Positions 7,504 through 15,825 of a stretch of 64,000 nt of DNA are shown piece by piece. The DNA lies in assembly GCF_042646065.1 (NCBI RefSeq), contig NZ_JBHRTA010000038.1, positions 868,001-932,000 on the forward strand. The letters are read 5' to 3'. The position numbers and the translations under genes are program-made. The stretch is from Parapedobacter deserti. Lineage in GTDB: Bacteria; Bacteroidota; Bacteroidia; Sphingobacteriales; Sphingobacteriaceae. Numbering within the stretch: the stretch's first letter is position 1; every line of letters begins with the position of its first letter. The notes under the pieces were generated by a model. It was not told the origin of the DNA. It searched no databases and saw only the letters and a list, made by a program, of their open reading frames with translations.

Positions 7504-9075
7504 TTATCGACGTTGCTCGTATTCAAAAGGGATGTTCAACTCAACCCGGGTACCGCGCTGGGGTACACCCACGAGGCGGATTATGCCGCGTTGCGAATCG
7601 GCAAGTGCAGCCTCAACGTCGTCATTACTATTTACAGGTTTGCCGTTGACGTGTGTGATTACTAGCCCACGTTGTACGTTATAGTAGTCAAATAGTCCAC
7701 CCTGATGTACTTGTGTGACTGTCACACCGGAAGAGATACCGAGCTCTTTTTTCTTTGCATCGGTGGCCGGTACAAAACCTGCGCCTAATCTATTGTAGAT
7801 CTCAGCAGCGCTTCGCTTGGCTTCGCTTTCCCTATTCTCGCTGCTTTCCGTTGAGCGGGTGTCCTCTTTCAAGGTGACCGTAACGTCCCGTTCTTTACCG
7901 TCGCGTTTATAGGACAGTTTGACCTTGTCGCCCGGCCGCAAGCGGTATATGCGTTCCTGAAGATCAGAAGAAGATTGGATGGTCCGCCCGTCGAGCTTGG
8001 TGATCACATCACCCTTTTTCAGCCCAGCTTCTTCGGCTGCACCACCCGGTACAGTTTCCACGACGTATAGCCCGGAAGTTTCCTTTGTTTCGAATTCCTT
8101 GGCAACAATGGGGTCAAGTTCTTGGAAACTGATGCCGATCAATCCTCGTTTCACCGTGCCGAATTTGATAAAGTCGTCAGCGATTTTCTTGACGATATTG
8201 ACGGGAATAGCGAACCCATATCCCGCATATGTACCGGTAGGGGTCATAATGTTGGAGTTGATACCGATCAGCTCGCCATTTGCGTTGACCAGTGGCCCAC
8301 CGCTGTTACCTTTATTAATAACAGCATCGGTTTGAATGAATGACTCCACAGCTGTGTTGAGCATTGGCTGGTCGTCTGATTGGTACCCTTGTTGCTGGTA
8401 TTGCCGTTGCTGCAATTCACGCGCAATGATACCAGTTGAGCGGCCGGTTGCACTCACAATACCTGCGGTAACGGTCGATTCCAGTCCAAGCGGATAGCCT
8501 ACTGCTAATACCCACTCGCCGATGCGCACATCATCAGAATCTCCGAACCGGACGAAGGGAAGCCCCTTTTCGTTGATTTTGATCAATGCGAGGTCGGTGT
8601 TGGGATCGCGGCCGATGATTTTTGCTTCCACCACGCGCTTGTCCGTTAGTTTTACTTCAATTTTCGTGGCATCTTCCACCACGTGGTTATTAGTGACAAT
8701 ATAGCCGTCTTCCGAAATGATCACCCCAGAACCTGAAGCTTGGGCTGGCGGCGCAGAACGCGGCTGCCGCTGGCGAGGCATCCCGAAAAATTCTTCAAAA
8801 AGGTCGAACGGGGTTCCACCGTAGCCTCTGGCGCGCCCCGGGTAGGTGGTGGTAATGTTTACCACCGCCGGCGCTACCATAGCTGCCGCTTGCGTGAAGT
8901 CCGGATTCCCGGTAGACGACACAACGGAAGGTATGGGGTTGTTTGCATAATGCAACTGTTGCCGTTCTTCAAAAGACATCTTACTTTCCTGTTTGTTTTC
9001 AAACAGTTTATAACCGCCTACAGCGATCAAGCCTCCAATGAGTGCGGTTAATAAAGTTAATCCTAGTTTTTTCAT
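7504..9075 (-). CDS. htrA: Periplasmic Do/HtrA serine protease with two PDZ domains
   Basis: 523 residues. An N-terminal membrane segment or signal anchor (residues 4-22) puts the rest in the periplasm. The trypsin-like domain shows the full triad: His131 in TNNHVV, Asp161 in NTDLALI and Ser258 in GNSGGP. PDZ1 is about residues 300-395 (GLIGISFQELDP, then a GLKKGDVITKLDG segment) and PDZ2 about 425-510 (VTVTQVHQGGLFDYYNVQRG). It degrades or refolds misfolded envelope proteins, as DegP/DegQ do. A Gln-rich patch near 221-232 lies in the LA-loop/activation region. Monocistronic. Confidence 0.93.
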   Translation of the reverse strand: MKKLGLTLLTALIGGLIAVGGYKLFENKQESKMSFEERQQLHYANNPIPSVVSSTGNPDFTQAAAMVAPAVVNITTTYPGRARGYGGTPFDLFEEFFGMPRQRQPRSAPPAQASGSGVIISEDGYIVTNNHVVEDATKIEVKLTDKRVVEAKIIGRDPNTDLALIKINEKGLPFVRFGDSDDVRIGEWVLAVGYPLGLESTVTAGIVSATGRSTGIIARELQQRQYQQQGYQSDDQPMLNTAVESFIQTDAVINKGNSGGPLVNANGELIGINSNIMTPTGTYAGYGFAIPVNIVKKIADDFIKFGTVKRGLIGISFQELDPIVAKEFETKETSGLYVVETVPGGAAEEAGLKKGDVITKLDGRTIQSSSDLQERIYRLRPGDKVKLSYKRDGKERDVTVTLKEDTRSTESSENRESEAKRSAAEIYNRLGAGFVPATDAKKKELGISSGVTVTQVHQGGLFDYYNVQRGLVITHVNGKPVNSNDDVEAALADSQRGIIRLVGVPQRGTRVELNIPFEYEQRR

Positions 9076-9127
9076 GGTTATTCCATTCGTTATAAGTCGA
9101 AAAATTCTGCTGTTGACTATCCTTGTT

Positions 9128-9160
9128 CAAATGTAATACCATTTCATACTCCCAAGCAAA
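9128..9160 (-). promoter_or_regulatory. Promoter of htrA
   Basis: On the minus strand TTTG (9160-9157), 21 bp, TACATTTG (9135-9128). Leader of about 46 nt. Confidence 0.65.
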
Positions 9161-9213
9161 TTAGTGGCAGCAGTTTTCTGTTAAATAATGTTAAAGGGTA
9201 CGTTTCATATGAT

Positions 9214-9221
9214 TACCTTTG
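9214..9221 (+). promoter_or_regulatory. Putative -7 box of dapF
   Basis: TACCTTTG ends 8 nt before the chosen ATG at 9230, which suggests a nearly leaderless transcript. No clear TTTG lies 19-21 bp upstream. Confidence 0.4.
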
Positions 9222-9229
9222 GGCCAAGT

Positions 9230-10018
9230 ATGGAAACGCGCGTCTTTTATAAATATCAGGGTGCTGGCAATGATTTCATAATCATCGACAACCGGAAAAA
9301 GTTGTTTGATCGGGACAATGAATCCTTAATACGCCGCCTCTGCCATAGAAGGTTTGGCATCGGAGCTGATGGATTAATGCTTCTTCAGCATGCGGAAGGG
9401 TACGATTTTGAAATGATATATTTTAATGCAGACGGGCGCGAAGGGAGCATGTGCGGCAACGGCGGAAGGTGCATTGTTGCCTTTGCGCAGGACATCGGAA
9501 TCATCGCCACGAAAACTGACTTTCTGGCAGCCGATGGCGTTCATCACGCCCGGATGCATGACAACGTAGATTGGATCAGCCTGCAGATGATCGATGTTCA
9601 GCAAATCGCTCAGGATGGTGACGCCTATTTGCTGGATACCGGATCCCCCCACTATGTGCGCTTGGTAGCGAACCTTGAAAACTTCCCGGTGGTTGAAGAA
9701 GGGCGCAGCGTACGGTACAGCGATACGTACCGCAGCAATGGAGTCAATGTGAATTTTGTGGAGGCTGATGGCGATGGATATCGTGTGCGCACTTACGAAC
9801 GCGGGGTGGAGGACGAAACCTTAGCCTGCGGTACAGGCGCTACGGCTGTGGCGCTGGCTATGGCCTGGCGGAACGGCACGGATGGTGCGTTCGAAACGCC
9901 TATCCGGGTGGAGGGAGGAAATCTTATGATCCGATTCGAGAAGCAGGGACGCCGCTTTACGAATGTCTTTTTGGAGGGGCCGGCTGAGTTTGTCTTTAAA
10001 GGTGAGCTATCTTGGTAA
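9230..10018 (+). CDS. dapF: Diaminopimelate epimerase
   Basis: 262 residues. Converts LL- to meso-diaminopimelate for lysine and peptidoglycan synthesis. The start METRVFYKYQGAGNDF is the family N-terminus; 14 further upstream codons are open but unlike DapF and overlap the -7 box. Both catalytic cysteines are present: Cys75 in MCGNGGR and Cys200 in ACGTGATAV. GIGADG at 44-49 is also conserved. Only 1 bp separates its stop from the next gene, so dapF heads a transcription unit that runs into the ATP synthase genes. Confidence 0.95.
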   Translation: METRVFYKYQGAGNDFIIIDNRKKLFDRDNESLIRRLCHRRFGIGADGLMLLQHAEGYDFEMIYFNADGREGSMCGNGGRCIVAFAQDIGIIATKTDFLAADGVHHARMHDNVDWISLQMIDVQQIAQDGDAYLLDTGSPHYVRLVANLENFPVVEEGRSVRYSDTYRSNGVNVNFVEADGDGYRVRTYERGVEDETLACGTGATAVALAMAWRNGTDGAFETPIRVEGGNLMIRFEKQGRRFTNVFLEGPAEFVFKGELSW

Positions 10019-10019
10019 G

Positions 10020-10409
10020 ATGAAACTTGCACGTTTTCTGATCTTTTACCATGTGTTTGCAGCCCTGGTCGCATGCGCCGCTATTGCGGTCCAGTTATTG
10101 GCCGGTGCAAAGATGGTGCTCGCCCCTTATTTTTGGTTGCTCTTTGTTGCGGTATATGTGCTAACACTGGTTGCCTACGTATTAAGCGATCTTGGTATTC
10201 GCAAGGGAGGAGAAATATCCATTTACAGCTTGATGGGGGGGCTTTTTGTCAAATTGTTTGCCAGTTTAATGGTAGTAGCGGTTCTGATCCTAAAATTCCC
10301 TGAATATAAGTTGATTACAGCATTTAATTTTTTTTCGCTATATTTCTTATTCACGATCTTTGAAGTTATATGTTTGTTACGTAACTTGCGCGACCAAAAT
10401 GAGAAGTAA
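10020..10409 (+). CDS. AtpI-like small membrane protein of the atp operon
   Basis: 129 residues with four hydrophobic helices (about 5-28, 33-55, 68-90 and 95-118). The start ATG at 10020 lies 1 bp after the dapF stop. Its position just upstream of atpB and its four-helix make-up match the poorly conserved AtpI/subunit-I proteins, which are thought to help assemble the c-ring; sequence similarity itself is not diagnostic, so the assignment rests on context. Confidence 0.6.
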   Translation: MKLARFLIFYHVFAALVACAAIAVQLLAGAKMVLAPYFWLLFVAVYVLTLVAYVLSDLGIRKGGEISIYSLMGGLFVKLFASLMVVAVLILKFPEYKLITAFNFFSLYFLFTIFEVICLLRNLRDQNEK

Positions 10410-10423
10410 AAAATTGGGAATAG

Positions 10424-11509
10424 ATGGATTTTAGGCACTTTTTCGATTCAAAAAAAATCAGCTTCATAGCAATTTTCGCCGTTTTAATGACCTTTTCCGT
10501 TACGCAAGCTGCCGATATTGATGCTGTTAATCCCGTAGCCGAAGGTGGGCATGGAGCACACGCCGAAGAAGAATTTGAGCCTACCGGAGTCATCATGGAG
10601 CACATCAGTGATGCGCATGACTGGCACTTATGGGGGCACACATCTATTCCGCTTCCTGTAATTCTATATACTGACAAGGGCCTGGAGTTTTTCCTTTCTT
10701 CTGTGTTTCACCACGGCGAGCATGACCACCAAGGTAAGTATTATACGTACCGCTTGGTAGATAAAAAGAAAATCATGGCGGTGAATGCCCTAGGTGAAGT
10801 GGATGAAGAAGCCTCCAAAAGGGTTTGGGATTTTTCCATTACCAAGAATGTGGCGTCGATGTTTTTATCGGTGATCATTCTTCTATTGATATTCACGTCC
10901 GTAGCGCGGGCTTATAAAAAGCGCGAGGGTAAAGCGCCGAAAGGGCTTCAGTCACTTTTGGAACCCATTATTCTGTTTGTACGGGATGATATTGCCCGAC
11001 CAAATATCGGACATAAGTACGCTCGGTTCATGCCGTTGTTGCTGACTATATTCTTTTTCATCTGGATCAATAACCTGATGGGTTTGGTGCCTTTTTTTCC
11101 GGGCGCAGCAAACGTAACGGGAAACATTGCTGTCACTTTTGTATTGGCGCTGATTGTGTTACTGGTCGTCAACTTCAGTGGCAATAAATATTACTGGAAG
11201 CACATTTTGGCGCCGAATGTACCTTGGTGGTTGTACCCTATTATGATTCCGGTGGAATTGATCGGCGTGATATCACGGCCTTTTGCGCTGATGGTGCGTC
11301 TGTTTGCCAATATTACTGCAGGGCACATTATTATTCTTAGCCTGATTTCGCTGATATTTGTGTTCAAATCGCTGGCAGTTGCTCCCATTTCACTGGTATT
11401 CGTGCTATTCATGAATATCTTGGAACTGTTGGTCGCCGCGTTGCAGGCATTTATCTTCACGCTGCTCACCGCCCTGTTTATCGGAATGGCAGTGGAGGAA
11501 CATCATTAA
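10424..11509 (+). CDS. atpB: ATP synthase F0 subunit a
   Basis: 361 residues, longer than the E. coli protein (271) because of an N-terminal signal-peptide-like helix (residues 12-30) and a His-rich periplasmic stretch (residues 40-105) as is usual in Bacteroidota. The membrane part has at least five helices; the essential half-channel arginine is Arg292 in the segment MVRLFANITAGH, aligned with E. coli Arg210. The subunit forms the proton path beside the c-ring. Confidence 0.95.
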   Translation: MDFRHFFDSKKISFIAIFAVLMTFSVTQAADIDAVNPVAEGGHGAHAEEEFEPTGVIMEHISDAHDWHLWGHTSIPLPVILYTDKGLEFFLSSVFHHGEHDHQGKYYTYRLVDKKKIMAVNALGEVDEEASKRVWDFSITKNVASMFLSVIILLLIFTSVARAYKKREGKAPKGLQSLLEPIILFVRDDIARPNIGHKYARFMPLLLTIFFFIWINNLMGLVPFFPGAANVTGNIAVTFVLALIVLLVVNFSGNKYYWKHILAPNVPWWLYPIMIPVELIGVISRPFALMVRLFANITAGHIIILSLISLIFVFKSLAVAPISLVFVLFMNILELLVAALQAFIFTLLTALFIGMAVEEHH

Positions 11510-11557
11510 TGTTGAATACCCTTATAGTTATAATATATACATTAAATTCAAATTGTT

Positions 11558-11773
11558 ATGGTAGGTTCAATTGCGGCAATTGGTGCCGGATTAGCAGTGA
11601 TCGGTGCCGGACTTGGTATCGGTCAGATTGGTGGGAAAGCGATGGAAGGTATCGCACGTCAGCCTGAAGCTGCTTCAAAGATTCAGACCGCGATGATCAT
11701 TGCGGCAGCGCTTGTTGAAGGTGCTGCCCTGTTTGCAATCGTGGTAGCTTTGTTGGGTAATAACCCTGCATAA
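11558..11773 (+). CDS. atpE: ATP synthase F0 subunit c
   Basis: 71-residue two-helix hairpin. Ion-binding acid Glu54 in ALVEGAALF; polar loop with the conserved ARQPEA at 33-38. Gln23 (GIGQIGG) matches the Gln of Na+-binding rings, but the Ser/Thr that follows the acid there is Gly/Ala here, so proton coupling is more likely. AT-rich leader upstream (11510-11557) and a strong hairpin directly downstream. Confidence 0.95.
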   Translation: MVGSIAAIGAGLAVIGAGLGIGQIGGKAMEGIARQPEAASKIQTAMIIAAALVEGAALFAIVVALLGNNPA

Positions 11774-11789
11774 GCGGCAACTGGATACA

Positions 11790-11828
11790 AAGGCTGGACA
11801 CCTGACGGTTGGTCCTGTGTCCGGCCTT
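11790..11828 (+). repeat. Intercistronic hairpin between atpE and atpF
   Basis: A 12-bp stem, AAGGCTGGACAC (11790-11801) with GTGTCCGGCCTT (11817-11828), has one T-G wobble and a 15-base loop. It lacks a proper T-run, so it is more likely a processing or stabilising structure at the 3' end of atpE than a full terminator. Confidence 0.65.
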
Positions 11829-11859
11829 CATTTAAACGGAATCAAATTTTAATCTATAT

Positions 11860-12360
11860 ATGAATTTTGATATTGGTAATCCGAGCATCGGATTGGTATT
11901 TTGGACATCGGTTGCGTTTTTGCTGTTGTTGCTGCTGTTATGGAAATTTGCTTGGAAGCCAATCATGCAGGCTATCGGCGAGCGTGAGCAGTCCATTGAG
12001 AGCGCGCTGACCTCCGCTGAAAAGGCAAAGGAAGAAATGGCACGCCTCACGAATGAAAATGAGCAGTTGCTGAAAGCTGCTCGTGCCGAGCGCGATGTCA
12101 TCCTCAAGGAGGCGAAAAATCTCAAGGACCAGATCGTGGCCGACGCGAAGGTGCTCGCCCAAACCGAAGGAGCCAAATTGATCGAACAGGCCCGCAAGGA
12201 AATAGACGACCAAAAGAAGCGGGCATTGGCCGAAGTCAAAGGACAGGTGTCGTCCCTTTCACTGGAAATTGCCCGCAAAGTTCTTCAAAAAGAATTTGAG
12301 GATGAACGGAAACAGCAGACCTTGGTGGCCGACCTGCTGAAAGACGTCGAATTGAACTAA
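11860..12360 (+). CDS. atpF: ATP synthase F0 subunit b
   Basis: 166 residues: one N-terminal membrane helix (about 13-30, FWTSVAFLLLLLLLWKFAW) followed by a long charged helix rich in Ala, Glu and Lys, the peripheral stalk. Normal length. Delta follows 27 bp later. Confidence 0.94.
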   Translation: MNFDIGNPSIGLVFWTSVAFLLLLLLLWKFAWKPIMQAIGEREQSIESALTSAEKAKEEMARLTNENEQLLKAARAERDVILKEAKNLKDQIVADAKVLAQTEGAKLIEQARKEIDDQKKRALAEVKGQVSSLSLEIARKVLQKEFEDERKQQTLVADLLKDVELN

Positions 12361-12387
12361 CTGGCTTGGAGCTAACCGCATAACGAT

Positions 12388-12936
12388 ATGTCAGAATTTA
12401 AAGTTGCATCGCGATACGCCAAGTCACTCATCGATTTGGCCGAGGAGCAGGGGAATCTGGAAACGGTAAAGCAGGATATGGAACAGTTTGTGGCGGTACT
12501 TCGTGCCAATAAAGAACTGCAGGCTGTGCTGAAAAATCCCATTATGAAACAGGAAAAAAAAAGCAGTATCCTGGATGCGCTGTTTGAGAAAAAGATTCAC
12601 CCTTCCATCACGGCTTTTTTCCATATTATGGTGCGGAAGGGACGCGCCGGTATTCTGTATCCCACCGCAAAGGAATTTCTTCGCGAATACAATGAAGTTA
12701 AGGGAATTGTATATGCAACGGTCGTATCGGCCGTGGCGCTTTCAGCGGAAAACTTGGAAGCGCTCAGAAACGTGATCGCGAGTGAAATCAATGCAGAGGT
12801 GGTGCTGAAAAATCGTGTTGATTCGTCGTTGATCGGCGGATTTGTGGTTAATGTGGGAGATAAGCAGATTGATGCAAGTATCGCAGGCAAGCTTAGGAAA
12901 CTGGAACGCCATTTCGGAATGCAGGCGGTAAATTAA
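12388..12936 (+). CDS. atpH: ATP synthase F1 subunit delta
   Basis: 182 residues. N-terminal helical domain starting MSEFKVASRYAKSLIDLAEE and the C-terminal signature region VDSSLIGGFVVNVGDKQIDASI, which contacts the b subunit. Joins stalk and F1 head. Confidence 0.94.
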   Translation: MSEFKVASRYAKSLIDLAEEQGNLETVKQDMEQFVAVLRANKELQAVLKNPIMKQEKKSSILDALFEKKIHPSITAFFHIMVRKGRAGILYPTAKEFLREYNEVKGIVYATVVSAVALSAENLEALRNVIASEINAEVVLKNRVDSSLIGGFVVNVGDKQIDASIAGKLRKLERHFGMQAVN

Positions 12937-13007
12937 GTGCTACATAGTACATTTACGAATAGCCGGATAATATTGTAAGAAAGTAAAAAACCCCTAATAG
13001 AGATAAC

Positions 13008-14582
13008 ATGATAGAGGTAAGACCCGATGAAGTATCGGCAATTTTAAGAGAACAGTTGTCTGGCTTCAAATCAGAAGCTGAACTTGAAGAAGTGGGCACC
13101 GTGTTGCAAATTGGCGACGGGATTGCCCGGATATATGGATTGACTAAGGTACAGTCCGGCGAGTTGGTTGAGTTCGAAAATGGTTTGCAAGGCATCGTAC
13201 TAAACCTCGAAGAGGACAACGTGGGTGTGGTTTTGCTGGGCCCATCGGATGAAATCAAGGAAGGTGACACGATCAAACGTACACGGCGCATTGCGTCGAT
13301 TAAAGTGGGCGAAGGCATGCTGGGACGTGTTGTGAATACGCTGGGGCAACCCATCGACGGGAAGGGGCCCATTTTGGGCGCAACCTATGAAATGCCTATC
13401 GAACGCAAAGCACCGGGAGTGATCTATCGCCAGCCGGTAAACGAACCGTTGCAGACTGGTATCAAAGCGATTGACGCGATGATTCCGATCGGTCGCGGCC
13501 AGCGGGAATTGGTAATCGGCGACCGCCAAACCGGAAAGACCGCGGTTTGTGTCGACACCATCATCAACCAGAAGGAGTTTTACGATGCTGGTGAACCGGT
13601 ATTCTGTATTTATGTGGCCATTGGACAGAAAAATTCAACAGTGGCCAATATTGTGCGCACGTTGGAGGAAAGCGGAGCGATGCCCTATACCGTAGTCGTA
13701 GCGGCTTCCGCTGCTGATCCGGCGCCGATGCAGTTCTATGCGCCGATGGCGGGTGCTGCAATCGGTGAATTTTTCAGAGATACCGGGCGCCCGGCGTTGA
13801 TTATTTATGACGACCTTTCCAAACAGGCGGTTGCCTATCGCGAGGTATCGTTGCTGCTCCGTCGTCCACCGGGTCGTGAGGCGTATCCGGGTGACGTGTT
13901 TTACCTGCACAGCCGCCTGTTGGAGCGTGCTGCCAAAATCAATGCTTCTGATTCCATAGCCCAAAACATGAATGATTTACCTGAATCCATCAAAGGGCTT
14001 GTTAAAGGTGGCGGTTCGTTGACAGCACTTCCGATCATTGAAACGCAAGCGGGTGACGTATCTGCGTACATCCCTACTAACGTGATTTCCATTACGGATG
14101 GACAGATATTTCTGGAATCGAACCTGTTCAATGCGGGTGTGCGGCCAGCCATCAACGTCGGTATCTCCGTATCCCGTGTGGGTGGCAACGCGCAGATTAA
14201 ATCGATGAAGAAGGTAGCCGGCACGCTGAAACTGGACCAAGCCCAATACCGTGAATTAGAGGCATTTTCAAAATTCGGATCAGACCTCGATGCGGCTACA
14301 AAAGCAGTGCTGGATAAAGGGATTCGTAACGTGGAGATTTTGAAACAGGGGCAGTTTTCGCCTGTACCCGTCGAGAAGCAAGTAGCCATTATCTATGCGG
14401 GTACCAAAGGATTGTTCCGCAGTGTTCCGGTAGACAAAGTGAAGGAGTTTGAAACCGAGTACCTACACCAGTTGGAATTACGCCACCCTGAAGTGCTGAA
14501 AGCGCTGAAAGAAGGCAAGTTCAACGACGAACTTACCGGTGTATTGGACAAAGTGGCCAGGGAGTTGGCGGATAAGTATTAA
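13008..14582 (+). CDS. atpA: ATP synthase F1 subunit alpha
   Basis: 524 residues. N-terminal beta-barrel domain, nucleotide-binding domain with P-loop GDRQTGKT at 171-178, then the segment with the arginine finger (SVSRVGGNAQIKSMKK), and the C-terminal helical bundle. The start MIEVRPDEVSAILREQL is standard. Normal length. Confidence 0.97.
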   Translation: MIEVRPDEVSAILREQLSGFKSEAELEEVGTVLQIGDGIARIYGLTKVQSGELVEFENGLQGIVLNLEEDNVGVVLLGPSDEIKEGDTIKRTRRIASIKVGEGMLGRVVNTLGQPIDGKGPILGATYEMPIERKAPGVIYRQPVNEPLQTGIKAIDAMIPIGRGQRELVIGDRQTGKTAVCVDTIINQKEFYDAGEPVFCIYVAIGQKNSTVANIVRTLEESGAMPYTVVVAASAADPAPMQFYAPMAGAAIGEFFRDTGRPALIIYDDLSKQAVAYREVSLLLRRPPGREAYPGDVFYLHSRLLERAAKINASDSIAQNMNDLPESIKGLVKGGGSLTALPIIETQAGDVSAYIPTNVISITDGQIFLESNLFNAGVRPAINVGISVSRVGGNAQIKSMKKVAGTLKLDQAQYRELEAFSKFGSDLDAATKAVLDKGIRNVEILKQGQFSPVPVEKQVAIIYAGTKGLFRSVPVDKVKEFETEYLHQLELRHPEVLKALKEGKFNDELTGVLDKVARELADKY

Positions 14583-14642
14583 TATAGGTGAGGTTATCTC
14601 ATATTGTGTATCTGATTTCTCATCAAATCTAAGGTCTAAGAA

Positions 14643-15527
14643 ATGGCAAACTTAAAGGAAGTACGGAACCGTATATCGTCGGTTTCCTCTACCCAGCAGA
14701 TCACCAAGGCCATGAAAATGGTCTCTGCGGCTAAGCTTAAGCGGGCGACCAATGCGATCGTCCAGCTGCGTCCGTACGCGGAGAAGCTGCGGGAGATACT
14801 CGCCAATGTTTCTGCCAGTGTAGAGGGGGGTACTTCTCCATATACGGTTGATCGTAAGCCTAACAATGTACTGGTCGTTGTTATTGCCTCCAACAGGGGG
14901 TTGGCCGGGGCATTCAATACCAACGCCATAAAGACCGCCAATCAGCTTATAGCGAGCAAGTATGCAGCGCAGCTGCAAGCCGGAAACGTGAGCGTGATGG
15001 CGATAGGTAAACGGGCGCAGGATTACTATATGAAACGGGGTTACCGGGTGATAGGCGACAATAATGAGCTATTCATGGCGCTTAATTTTGAGAATACATC
15101 TAAAATCGCCGATGCGATCATGAGTGGATTTGCCAAAGGCGAATATGACCGGGTAGAAGTGGTGTACAATCGCTTTAAGAATGCGGCTGTTCAGATCCTG
15201 ACCACTGAGCAACTGCTGCCGTTGCTGCCACCAACAATGGAAACGGAACAGCCAAAAGTGGAGACCGACTACATCATTGAGCCGTCAAAAGAGCGAATCG
15301 TCGAAGAGTTAATTCCTAAAGTGATCAAGGTACAGCTATTTAAAGCCGTATTGGATTCGCATGCTTCTGAACATGGAGCACGGATGACCGCGATGGACAA
15401 GGCCACAGACAATGCCGGTGAATTGCTAAAATCGCTTAAATTGTCTTACAACCAGGCGAGGCAGGCAGCGATCACTACAGAGCTTACGGAGATTGTAAGC
15501 GGCGCAGCGGCACTTTCCGCAGGATAG
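14643..15527 (+). CDS. atpG: ATP synthase F1 subunit gamma
   Basis: 294 residues. Both coiled-coil ends of the rotor shaft are conserved: the N-terminus MANLKEVRNRISSVSSTQQI and the C-terminus with the NQARQAAITTELTEIVSGA helix. Last gene of the cluster; atpD (beta) and atpC (epsilon) do not follow, as usual in Bacteroidota where they form a separate unit. Confidence 0.96.
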   Translation: MANLKEVRNRISSVSSTQQITKAMKMVSAAKLKRATNAIVQLRPYAEKLREILANVSASVEGGTSPYTVDRKPNNVLVVVIASNRGLAGAFNTNAIKTANQLIASKYAAQLQAGNVSVMAIGKRAQDYYMKRGYRVIGDNNELFMALNFENTSKIADAIMSGFAKGEYDRVEVVYNRFKNAAVQILTTEQLLPLLPPTMETEQPKVETDYIIEPSKERIVEELIPKVIKVQLFKAVLDSHASEHGARMTAMDKATDNAGELLKSLKLSYNQARQAAITTELTEIVSGAAALSAG

Positions 15528-15559
15528 CGCTGTGTTTGGCTATGGCAAAACATACAGAT

Positions 15560-15579
15560 AGGGCACATGCCCTTTTTTT
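15560..15579 (+). terminator. Terminator of the atp operon
   Basis: Stem AGGGC (15560-15564) / GCCCT (15569-15573), 4-base loop, then a run of seven T ending at 15579. Confidence 0.75.
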
Positions 15580-15598
15580 GTTTCGGTGGGGCTTTAAA

Positions 15599-15614
15599 TA
15601 CCTGTACACAGGTA
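15599..15614. promoter_or_regulatory. Palindromic operator candidate upstream of the sugar dehydratase gene
   Basis: TACCTGT-AC-ACAGGTA is a perfect 7+7 palindrome with a 2-bp centre. It ends at the expected -33 position of the -7 box TACCTTTG at 15638-15645, a place where a bound regulator would act. The regulator is unknown. Confidence 0.45.
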
Positions 15615-15637
15615 CATAGTCTTGTAAACAATTCGCC

Positions 15638-15825
15638 TACCTTTGTGTTACTTCCTTCACAAAGCGATCATTCGCTTTGGCAAGGTTATTGAGTTAAAAA
15701 AAGCGACTATTTAGAAGGGCGTTTTTATCAATAATTCATCATTATTGTGCACATGCTGTAGCAAAGAGATTATTTGTTTCGTTTCGTGAAACGAAGGGTG
15801 GGGGTGGCTACGATATCTAGCTTAC
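15638..15825 (+). promoter_or_regulatory. Putative promoter and structured leader of the sugar dehydratase gene
   Basis: TACCTTTG (15638-15645) matches the -7 box, without a good -33. The resulting leader of about 170 nt holds two hairpins: CAAAGCGA/TCGCTTTG (15660-15667 and 15672-15679) and TTCGTTT/AAACGAA (15778-15784 and 15789-15795). No coding sequence was seen in it. Confidence 0.45.

Noticed and set aside
15528..15825. Missing atpD/atpC as a deletion
   Set aside because: In Bacteroidota the beta and epsilon genes normally form a separate unit, and a proper terminator ends the cluster here.
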